Assembly (NCBI GenBank): GCA_036245805.1
Contig: BTRK01000005.1
Span: forward strand, 17,646,984 to 17,710,983
Origin: Pristionchus mayeri
Lineage: Eukaryota > Nematoda > Chromadorea > Rhabditida > Neodiplogasteridae
Length of the DNA: 64,000 nucleotides
Direction: 5' to 3'
Shown: in pieces, positions 54,342-64,000 of the stretch
Layout of the letters: each line of letters begins with the position of its first letter
How positions within the stretch are numbered: position 1 is the first letter of the stretch
Position numbers and translations under genes: made by a program
Notes under the pieces: generated by a model
Seen by the model: the letters and a program-made list of their open reading frames with translations, nothing else
Databases searched by the model: none
What the model was told of the DNA's origin: nothing

Positions 54342-56907
54342 TCAGAGGTGCACGAATATATGACTGATAAACGTATTCCAAAATATGCCCTTCTACGATC
54401 GGTGAATCGTTTCCAATTCTACTACAAGCACAGGTTGTGGAAGAGAGCAGTTCTACTTGTGGAGCTGCTTGTTCAATTATAGAGTTCTATTTTGTAAATG
54501 TAAAACAGCGAAACGATGCCTCTTCCTCGGTATATTTAAACCAGACGGATCGATAATCATCGTTGGTGTCCAATCTCGAATGACAAATTTTCCACTTATC
54601 GTCCAATATTCTCCGATCTTTCTCATTACTTCGCAGCATGCTCTCACTCGTAAAAATCTCTAGCAATCACTCCGTTCCCATCTCTCCCCCCCCCTCTCTC
54701 TCCCTCTCCTAGACTCAAGTAAGTCCTCCTCTACTAATGCCAGGAAACTTCTCCTTCCTCCTCTCGATATGTCAGGGATTCTTTCATTTCCTCACATGAG
54801 CGCATGAATAGCGATCGAATCTCAGACCTGACTCTCCCCTCTTCGTCCCTAGAATGGCAGAGATGCAAGGGAGTCTTTCGACTGAGGAGATTAATCCACT
54901 TCTTCCCTCCAGAAGCTCCTCAACATTAGCGCATTTACGTGCACTGCGAAGCCGTTTATTATTTAGTTCTTCTCCCAGATTGGGCGGGTTCGCGAGTTTC
55001 TTCCCCTTTCCCCCTTCGAATCCGCCAATTTTCCTTCCCTTCTGCTCTGCATTTCCCCTCATTATAACTCCTCTTCCCTTCTCATCAAACTCTCTTCATC
55101 CTACCTTTCAAAGCCTTTTCCATCCTGTAACTTGCTCTGGACTCACGTGGAAATTACTGTTTTTTTTCTGAATATGTATGGATAATTTCATGTTATGCGC
55201 TGCAATGTCTACGTGCAAGGAATGTGGCATTTCAGTGTTCGATGAGCTGAGATCAGAAGAATCACTGAATGATGTACTCGATGAGCGGATTTGTAAGTTT
55301 TGTTCAAATTGTTCATCTCAAGCAATAAATTCTCTGGAACTATGATTGCGTAGCGGAAATTGGATTGCAAGCACGGGATATCGCTCCACTTCCGCACTCT
55401 TCTTCTATTTCTACTCCCTTATCTCAAGAGCTCCAATTCCCGCCAATCTATACTACATTTGAGATAGTTCTCACTCTCTCACACGTGTCATTCCCCTCCT
55501 GGGAAGTGCGGAGGCGTAAGAAGGTTACGTCTACCCCCTCAAATATCGATCCTTCTCTTCTAGACATCAAAGCTCGCCATTTGGTTCAGTCATCATGTCC
55601 TTTGAGTCATATATCTCTCTGGCAACTGCCTATCAAGCCTCCTTCTCCTCCCTCCACTCCTCTTCCACTCCATCGTTCTCGACAATATTCCCTCCCCATA
55701 GTAACAGACCAAAGAAAGAAATGGCACGCATTATTTTTGGTTATTTGCTGGTCTCTCAAGCGAATCTCTTCACATCTTGCATCCACTTCCTTCCTCTTTC
55801 TTGTTACTCTCGAGCTCGCCAATTCCTCATTAGGGCCAATCTGATTCCGCTTTGAAGATTAGAAGTTCGAAAATCAGTCGAACAATCCTAGATTTTATCA
55901 TTTCCAAGTATGAATGGTCTGAGGGATATTGTGTCTGGATAATTTCATAGTTTCGAGCGACTCCAAAGTGCGTTTCAGTGCGAACAGACAAAAACATAGC
56001 AATGAGAAACACTAAACATTCCACCTGCCAATTCCTCATCGATTTTCTCGCCCGAACTTTCAAGTTAGACAGATGTTAGGGAATGTAGAATTAGTCACCG
56101 TCCTAGTGGCAGAAAATGAACAGGTCAGTTATCAAACCTTTATTGATAGTCTACAAATTTGAGATTTAGTTTGTCTAGCCTGAAAAGGAAGGACATGAGG
56201 AAAGTATGACTAAATAATACATTGTCGACTACATTTCAGTCTGGTCATGCGGTGTTGATGTAGAGGATTGAGGGAGATTGCTAGGGACATGGGGAGTGCG
56301 TCATACTAGTCACGAGATCTGATTCATTCAAAATTATTACTAGCTGCGCTCAGGAAATGCTTCGGTAATACCGCTGGTGATCTGACAGTAGTCAGTCGTC
56401 ATTGTACAGTCGTAATAAGCGATCGATCGCATTTTTTCGGCGTAACATCGGAACTAGCGAAGCGGATTCTCATTGATTCCATCCATACAAACATCATTTG
56501 ATCACAAGTCCTAGCTTCTGACTCACTTCTCAATATCACAAGTCTGACGCAGGCCTTCTCGATATCAAACGAGTGTCTCGATCAATTTCTCTCCCAGGAC
56601 TATTTCCGGGAATGGCGAATGGAATCTCATTCGCTGGTGCTGATATTACTCCCTTTTATTTTGATGTCGCGGCCTCCCTTTCTCGCCTCCCTTCTCACCT
56701 TATTCGCGAGCGTTCCCATAGCGATTTTACCCACGGAATGTCTTGAGTCCCCTGTCGATTCTCGAATTGAGAGCACCCGCCTAAAGTCATAGTGATATAC
56801 GGGTGCAATTTAGTGAAAGATTACCACCTGCTTCGAGCGTTTTTTTATTTCAATTTTAATTAAATTATATTTTAATTAATTTAATTAACTTTAAATTGCA
56901 GCGTCCG
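54342..56907. other. Gene-poor interval
   Basis: No convincing gene on either strand. Open frames at 54854-55171 and 55365-55844 are pyrimidine-rich and lack coding texture. 54950-55330 repeats flanking sequence found near 50935-51060, 51230-51340 and 39500-39600. From 56100 to 56900 AT-rich sequence precedes the doublecortin gene. Confidence 0.45.
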
Positions 56908-59900
56908 ATGGCGCTGCCGAACGTGCCTGATCCCGTCAATGGGATGATACGGTAAGGATTATCGATTTCCCTAACTTCATTGAAACAGCTGCTCTCATTT
57001 ATGGTTCTTCGTTATTATGAATTTTGCGAATGTTGATAGTATTCTCTATCATTGTTCGTGGGAAAAAATATTGGGAAAAGCAATCATTTCAATTTTCCGT
57101 TCCGAAAAGAATAACACTCATCGATTGTATGTTAACACAAAAGAAGTGGGAAGAATGGACGGGTAGATCGTTCCATCTCCCTCCATTGCCCTCAATCTAT
57201 TCACTCTTCAGCACGTACGACAACAATCGCCGCACGTACTCCCGACCCTTCTCTGCCAAGACTGTCTTCTTCTACAAGGACGGCGATGAGCACTTCACCG
57301 TTCGTTGATCTTTGATCTTTGACATCCAGAACTCTCCATTGTTTATGGTTCCTGAGCGCATCCATACTTGTTTTTGGCATGAAACATGCCCAACTTTAGC
57401 GAGAATAATATGCGGCTAGGATCAATCATGACATCATAAGTCTCTGTGCACCTTAGTATCGCTATTGAACTAAGCTCGATAGAGTCCTAATATAGGTGAG
57501 AATAATAATCGTATATAGTCTGTATCAATGATGCTGCACTACTTCCCGAATCCTGCTTCCTATTCACTGGCTTCGATTAGAGAGCGCGGAAATTTGAGAG
57601 AGTTGGGGGCGTGAGTCCTCGTGGCTCCATGACTCATGCTAAACATTTCGATTCTTTAAGATTAAGACTGAATGAGACTGATTTGATGTTGGATGTGTGA
57701 AGTGTACGAAGGAATAGTAAACAAGCACTTTGCGAATTTAGAAGCTACTCATTTTTAAATACTTCTTACATAAAAATTCACAAAGCAGTAGACGTCATGC
57801 GTGATGTGATGTCCTTTCCAGTAGAAAACTAATAACCTGCTATCCACTAACACGTTGCTTCACAAACAATCTCCTTCCTCGATAAATCTTGAGTCTGTGA
57901 AATTAAGAAATCTCATCTCATTCTCTCCAATTGTAGGTTTCTGCAAAACTTCCCAAACTGAAGTAGAGTCATCCACTCAAAATTTCAAAATTTTTCTAAA
58001 ATTCTTTTATTATATGGGACGGGGTTATCGATGGTGCGGAAAGAGAATAGCGTCACTAGAATTATAATATATTTCATTTTCAATGAGTATGAGCCTATTT
58101 CTCTAAGCTCCGCCCATCGTGGTGTAGTGCAAGCTCTCCAGAGGTTTGCTGGGTCATGTCAGTTCAGCGGGACAATATTTCGAAATTTCACATTGAATAT
58201 ATCATGTTTTCTTTTATTGCATTACATAGAACTGTTAAATTTGGTAAATAATTGATCATGTTTTATATTCTGGGACGTATGTGCTTCCAATCATTGAGCT
58301 CGATTGATAATGGTATACTGTAGCTTCGTGCATCTCTGTGTGCTAAATTTAAATAAATTATTAATATACCTTTTGAATACATAGTATGTTCAATCGGGTG
58401 ATATTCAATCGTATAAAATGAAAGAAAACATAGATATCGCTTAAATATTAGCTGCTGCGCCCTTCATCTTCAAAAACTTCAAGCTTATATTGCAATGTTT
58501 CGCTGACATAAATTTTGCTAATTTTTCGTTGAATAAACTAATCAGGTACGTAGAGAATTCCAACTCAGATTTGGAGGGCGGCACCCCCTGAAACGATTTC
58601 TAGCTAATTTAAACTGAATGTGGCGAAATACAAGTGCCTACAGAATTTTTTCGCTGACATATTTTTTTCCTATTTTTTAAATATATTTTTCTCATGAATA
58701 ACTCTTTATTCGTTGTAAAAATTGGAGAACGGCATCCCCTAGAATTCGGTAACTAATTTTTTAAAAAGATTTCTTCACAGATTTAAATTCGCGGTGCTTG
58801 GGAAACAGCGCTCCCTGCACAACCTTTTCCCGGTTTTAAGCTTTTTAATTTGCAGATGATTGTCCCTAAAACTGAAGTCTGTAAGTCCCTTAGTCACTGT
58901 GGTTCTTTGCATGCATCTATTCCCTTTTGCACAGTGACTACAAATTTTCATTGTGTCTCTGCTTTTCATCATCTATCAATGTATTGGGTTCCTTTTTTCG
59001 TGTCATGATCTATCACTGCATCTCTGATAAGTGAAATAGAAAAATTTCGTTTTCAAACTTCCTACAAAAAAATCCTAGTAAATATGATCTTTGAGGCTCT
59101 TTGTAGCTTCATGAAAATAGACAAAACCCTCGTGGCAATTGGTGAGCACCCCTCATTTTCGAAATATCGGTTATCACAGTCTGCGAATCTCCATTACACT
59201 CCAACGCATGATCGACCACAGCACATGCGAGAGACGGAAAATAATTACCAAATGATCATAATGAATAACGTGAGAATGGAGAGGAAAACTGTATGTGCGA
59301 CTGTTACGTAGGCTGTTATTGAATTCGACTTGAAGTTATGAACAGCCAATCGATACAAACTCTCGTTTAGTACAATGCTCTGTTTGCTACTTCCTACTTT
59401 TTGTTTCTCACGAATTCTCCGTTAAGGAAAGAGTGAAATGTGACTACTAGCTTTCGCACACCCTTCTCTATCCATCTCCCACTACCTCCAAAGCCCATCG
59501 ATTCACATTTGATGACGAGGGAAGATTGGATAACAAATGGGAAAATCTTTAGCGATGATGATGATAAATTGATGAGCACGCGGTTGAATGAGTATCGCAC
59601 GGGAAAACAAATGAGGGATACGGTGTCAGTAAAAAAGATCGATAATATGTATTCAGGGCGTCCGATTGCCTGTGAGCAAGAATCGCTACCGTACCATCGA
59701 TTCGCTCCTGGACGACCTCAACTCCACGCTGTACTTGCCATATGGAGTGAGGAGGTAAGGAAGAATTTGAGGGGAGCTCTCGATGAAGATTGTATATCGG
59801 GTGCACCGATGAGTTGGCAAAATATTCTGAGAAATGGAAATTTTGTCAAAATTTGAACAAAGGCTTTTCTGGCAATTCCTTTGTTTGACAAAGTGTCCAT

Positions 59901-62900
59901 TTCCAAGAAAATTTTGCTATCTCATCAGTTCACCGAATATCGCCTGAACGGGGGATAACTGCATTGCGTCGACTTTTTGTCGTACTTTTATGTTGCACTT
60001 TTACTGAATTCTGAAGACACGGAGTAGTAAGAAAATAATACCGACTGTGATCCATCTTAATCCATATTCTCACTGGTGATGCGCACCCAACCAGAATCTA
60101 CAGACACGGACGCACGTCATGTATTATGTATTCTGACGCGAAGCGTAAGGATATGAGGGAGCATAGCAAACATGCTTAATTATGAGGTGCGATCAGGTCT
60201 CTATCTAGAATTGTTCTCTATTTCTTTCTCACGCGGAGTGGAAAACCAATGATCATTTTTCCACAGTGCCAAGATATCCAAGTGATTTTCTTAGACTCTT
60301 TATAGCATTCATTCCCCTATATTTCCATTCCCCTATCTTCTTCAATCGAAGGATGGTCGCTCTCGTTTCTCTCCTTAGATGATGAGGCATACTGCTAGTC
60401 GCCAATCGTGTAGACCCATCTACCACCACCTGGGTATGCCATACGACAAGGTCAAGAGGAACCTTTCGAAGAGGCTCAGACCGACCAAGGAGGAGAAGAG
60501 TCCCTCTCATCACCCCTCCAAGCAAGGATTTGCAATGAGCAAGAAGAAGGCCGACGGACCCTTGATGACCCAGTTCTTAACTTCCATCGAAGTTCTCTTC
60601 CTCGAAATGGAGAAGATGCAGAAGCAGATGGACGTCATCTCAAAGGCCCTCAACGATCTCCCCACTCTCCTCAAGACTCACATCGAGCAAGTCACCAAGA
60701 AATTGGACTCCCTCGGTCAGTCTCAATTCCCTCCTCTCGGAGCCTCTCTCGAGAAGTCTTTCTCTTCAACAGTCAAGCGTGCCGTAAAGGAGGGCATCTG
60801 CCACGATTGCAATGGCCGTCTCACAAAAACTCAGGTTTTTCTGAGAAATTTGCAATCGGAGATTCCGGATGCGGAGGCGGTAGAGGAATTGTGCAAGAAG
60901 ATGGACACGCCCTCGCCCCTCAAACTCTACCGTCTCAAGGGGATCTTCCGTTCTCTCATGGCTTTTGCCAATTATTCCCCCGAGGAGGAGAAGATCTTCA
61001 AGGAGGCAAATGCATGTACGAAGAAGGACGCAGCAGGCCACAAGGAATTCATCGTGCGCGGGCTCAAGGTCGTACTGCTGGAGCGACCGAGAAGGACAAA
61101 GAAGGAGCGATCGACCCGAGAGTAAGTCGAGATACTCTTCCCTTCCCTCTTGCGCATCTCTTTAGCCGTGCCTTTCTTCTCCGGTGTCTCGCGCTTCTCC
61201 TTTAGGCTCTGCCGACACTCGCATTTTCCTTGTGTGATAAAAATATTATCATTATTATTATTATTATTATTATTATTGTATTCTCGCACATTTAACATGG
61301 TTTCTTTTTGCTTGGTTTATCCAGCAAATTCTTTTTGTGATCTTCTAAAATACGACCCGTGGGGAAGCAGTGAACTCCACCTTGTCAGTACTCTTTCGGA
61401 GCTAAATGTTGTCACGTTGGCGTCCTTTTCTTAGTCATTACGGCTGAAAACAATTTATTAGAAATATAGTAGATATTAAGATATTTTAATCTTGCAGGCT
61501 CACAACTCCCATGGGCAGGACGAACATCGAGGATCTCGAACAGTTGCAACACATGGGGAAGTGAGAGAATACCATCAGCAGAATCTTGAGACATCTCACA
61601 GAATAATTAATTATATTTAATTGTTGGCAGCTCCCCTTTCAATTGATGCGCATGAATCTTGACACGCGAGAATCAGTCGATGGAGTAAAATTCATTCACA
61701 AAGACCCCGTGTTGTGCATTAGTAATACGAAGCGCCTTGCACTTCTATGAAATGAACCTCTCTAAACATATTGCTTTCCATCCACATTCATTAATGCAAG
61801 GGCAAAATTCACACTAGATCTTGTGAAAGTTAATTAAATGGAATTGAGGAAAACTAAGCGATCAGTGTTGAATGCAATTATCCTCCCACCCTATGCTACT
61901 GTAGCCTCAGTGTTAGTATTGATTGTGTGAACAGTAATTAACTCTACAAAGCCTGCTGAATACTCGTTCGGAGAAAAAACAAAATTTGGTCTTTCTCAGT
62001 AATGGTTCGCATTCTCACGCTCTCTAGGTGTATCTAGTCGCGAGAGTGAGCCTTTGCTAGAGAGTATCTCGTACTCTCGAAGTCACACTCGAATCTCCTT
62101 AGATACGCTCTCTCACTTAGTCTGGCCTGGTCCAGAGAATGGAAAGAGGAGAGACTGAAACGGGCTCATTCAGATACGTGGCGACATCGTCCAAATTCCC
62201 CCGTGGAATCAATTTATCGGCGCTCGAGAGATTCGCGAAGGCACGTCAGGCAGCCCACGCCAAGCTGAGCAGAGAGACCGAGGGCGGACAGAGCTACTGG
62301 GTGAGAGATCAGGAGCGGAACCTTTGAGAAAATGGGGCAATTTTTTCAGGTGCCAACCTCTCCCAGTTACAAAACGAAGCTGCGTATGACTCGTTCGCTC
62401 GGCCTCAACTATGTTCCCTCGAAACAGGTGGATTTTCTCGCACAACGTTTATGCTATCATGAGCAGCACTAATGTTTCCAATTTTCATTCACAATCCGTG
62501 ATTCCCTTCAAAATAACGATACTTTCCAGATCTTCTTCGTTCTCAACGGGACGTCAAAGATGTATCGGACCCTTCTGAATCCCTCTAAGATGCCCCCGAT
62601 GGACAAGATTCTCTCCGACGTCTCCGAAGGACTCGGGGTCAGAATAACGATGCGAACACTGAGTCTTCATTTCGATCAATGAATTGTACTCAATGTTTTC
62701 AATTACTCATCACCAACTGGTCAAAACAAGGCCTTTGCGATCAATTTGCAATGTTTCCGGGACCGAGGTGTCAAAATATCAATACATAACTATCAGATCG
62801 CCATTCACCGCATCTTCACCTTCGATGGTAAGCGGGTCTACCACGGCAATGAGTTGATCGCCATCGAACCGCCCAAGGTACGCCGAATTTCTCGCACATT

Positions 62901-64000
62901 TCGCACAGCAGGGAAGCCGGAGTGCAATGAAGAACTCAATGGATGGTGTGGTTGTGGTGCATGGTGCAATCAATAGATCGACGTTTCACAGGTGCTTGCC
63001 GTCCCTCGCCACTCGAAGCCCATCATACAGGAGCAAAGGCGATTCCTGCCACCGATCAACAGCGGGGTAGGGAATTTTATTACAAATCATGTATTCTAAA
63101 AAAAATGAAAATCTGATTTTTTTTGTTTTCAGCGTCAGGGGACGTTCACGAAGCGGGTCAGTGGAAAGACGACGACAACTACACGAACGACGCGTCTGTT
63201 TTCACTCCTGTTTCTTTATTTCGAATAGTTTTTTTTTCGGACAATGTTTCACTCGCATCTCTTGAATAGCTTAATCTACTCGTATCGATGGATCTCACAA
63301 GAATCAACAGCTTGTCAACCAATCAATTCCAGTGACGTCACTCACTGCCTCCACGAGCTCGCAGAAGTCAGATCCGGAGAATCTGGTAGAGAAACCACGA
63401 AGTTCTATTAGGAAGAACCTTCGGAGGACGACTGGAGCACCGAAGAAGAAGAAGATCGGTGAGGATCTCCTCAAATCGATATTCTCAGGACTGAATTTAC
63501 TGTTTGCTGTCGCAAAAAGGTTAAAACACGCCTGAAAGCAAGTCCTGCAGAGCCGGTGCGGGTCGGTCGCAAGCTAGTGGGCGCAGCAGCTGCAGCAGTG
63601 GGCGGAGCTGCAGCTGGAGGAGTCGTGCTGCCGAAGATGACGCAGCAGCGAAGAAGTGGGGACGAGACGGACTCTGGCAAGGCGACCTCTGCGGCATCCA
63701 GCAGGGACAAGGCAATATATTTGAATGTTTTGAGTTGGCGCCGGAAATTGCACAGTTTTCGAAGTCTCTACATGAAACAACCCATTTCAAATAATTGGCA
63801 ATTTGGGTATGTGAAAATTGGAAACTTCAGGGTCCGCCGATCGAGGAAGACGAGGACAGCAGCGACTACCCCGATCGACGAGATGACGTCACGCTCACTC
63901 CCGACTCGAGAAACGCAGCGCTGATACGGTAGGAATGGGCCTAAATTTGATATCGATTATAAGTATCGATTGATTTGTGCAGGGAAGAGCACGAGGAGCG
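56908..64000 (+). CDS. Doublecortin-domain protein, DCDC2-like; runs off the window
   Basis: Microtubule-binding protein with two doublecortin domains. Exons: 56908-56951 (MALPNVPDPVNGMI), 57212-57299 (AKTVFFYKDGDEHFT), 59657-59754 (GVRLPVSKNRYRTIDSLLDD), 61498-61560 (LTTPMGRTNIEDLEQLQHMG) and 62174-62300 (KYVATSSKFPRGINLSALER) complete the first domain. 62350-62427, 62530-62637 (FFVLNGTSKMYRTLL, MDKILSDVSEGLG), 62797-62877 (HRIFTFDGKRVYHGNELIAI) and 62992-63066 form the second. A basic/acidic tail follows in exons about 63133 onward, 63333-63458 (RTTGAPKKKKI), 63551-63711, 63831-63928 (PPIEEDEDSSDYPD) and 63983 to the window edge. Order, spacing and the GKYVA end of domain 1 match the DCDC2 type (ciliary/axonal). 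Joins up to 63066 are in phase; the 63133-63333 join is unresolved. The intron after 63711 would start with GC. The ATG at 56908 is a guess. Confidence 0.85.
60379..61125 (+). CDS. Intronless gene nested in a doublecortin intron; coiled-coil protein
   Basis: A single open frame of 248 residues with strong coding texture, on the same strand as the host gene and entirely within its third intron (59755-61497). Basic start (VKRNLSKRLRPTKEEK), a central coiled coil (VLFLEMEKMQKQMDVISKAL), a Cys pair in GICHDCNG, and a basic tail (GLKVVLLERPRRTKKERS). The arrangement of a coiled coil followed by a compact basic region recalls the first open frame of LINE-type retroelements, and an intronless gene in an intron suggests retroposition. 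No reverse transcriptase or poly-A tract is visible. A stand-alone host gene remains possible. Confidence 0.5.
   Translation: MMRHTASRQSCRPIYHHLGMPYDKVKRNLSKRLRPTKEEKSPSHHPSKQGFAMSKKKADGPLMTQFLTSIEVLFLEMEKMQKQMDVISKALNDLPTLLKTHIEQVTKKLDSLGQSQFPPLGASLEKSFSSTVKRAVKEGICHDCNGRLTKTQVFLRNLQSEIPDAEAVEELCKKMDTPSPLKLYRLKGIFRSLMAFANYSPEEEKIFKEANACTKKDAAGHKEFIVRGLKVVLLERPRRTKKERSTRE
61246..61276. repeat. (ATT)n microsatellite
   Basis: About ten uninterrupted ATT units downstream of the nested gene, within the doublecortin intron. Confidence 0.95.

Noticed and set aside
55365..55855. Plus-strand open frames of 86-159 codons
   Set aside because: Ser/Pro/Leu-rich translation of pyrimidine-rich DNA, no signal of splicing and no recognisable motif.
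59440..59856. 138-codon open frame overlapping the doublecortin exon
   Set aside because: It is in a different frame from the conserved doublecortin exon at 59657-59754 and is a shadow of it.

Overview
This window is eukaryotic and almost certainly nematode. Genes are split into many short exons (30-200 bp) by short introns with GT-AG or occasional GC-AG borders and pyrimidine-TTTCAG acceptors. Gene content fits: UDP-glucuronate decarboxylase (sqv-1), lysosomal-type acid lipase, divergent F-box genes, serpins, a Myt1/Wee1-like kinase, a THAP protein and a two-domain doublecortin gene. mariner, hAT-like and TTAA-flanked foldback elements are abundant. I infer a free-living rhabditid/diplogastrid-type nematode; the species cannot be fixed from sequence alone. 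No prokaryotic features, rRNA, tRNA genes or CRISPR arrays were seen. All exon joins were made by eye from reading-frame phase and conserved motifs.

Layout. 0-4.5 kb (+): a small gene with a Ras-association-like region, the left arm of a ~2.3-kb inverted segmental duplication with a caspase-like gene copy, and a small acidic-tail gene. 5.2-8.5 kb (-): serpin A, with a hydrophobic N-terminus and apparently damaged splice acceptors. 9.7-12.3 kb (-): a secreted, exon-repeated precursor of CX3C-x9-CX3C modules, most followed by Lys-Arg, split by a TA-flanked mariner-type element. 13.0-15.6 kb (+): serpin B. 16.5-18.9 kb (+): sqv-1. 20.8-23.1 kb: right arm of the inverted duplication with a second caspase-like gene (-). 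24-25.5 kb: pyrimidine minisatellite and a tRNA-derived SINE. 25.7-27.6 kb (-): Myt1/Wee1-like kinase with a C-lobe frame break. 28.2-34.1 kb: repeats only (1.9-kb palindrome, mariner transposase relic, second palindrome, duplicated sqv-1 tail). 34.9-37.0 kb (+): acid lipase. 37.4-38.8 kb (-): F-box gene. 39.2-40.1 kb: remnants of the cysteine-rich family. 40.5-44.0 kb (+): THAP gene whose second intron holds a TA-flanked palindromic transposon, itself hit twice by hAT-like elements with 8-bp target duplications. 45.0-46.6 kb (-): second F-box gene. 49.5-54.3 kb: three members (-,-,+) of an unrecognised secreted cysteine-rich family. 56.9 kb to the end (+): DCDC2-like doublecortin gene, running off the window, with an intronless gene in one intron.

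The most notable system is the two anchored or secreted serpins flanking a multi-module CX3C/CX3C precursor, which looks like a small extracellular protease-inhibitor or defence locus. The second is the lineage-specific secreted cysteine-rich family at 39-54 kb. The third is the inverted pair of caspase-like genes, which have lost different things: one the catalytic residues, the other the frame of the C-terminal tail.
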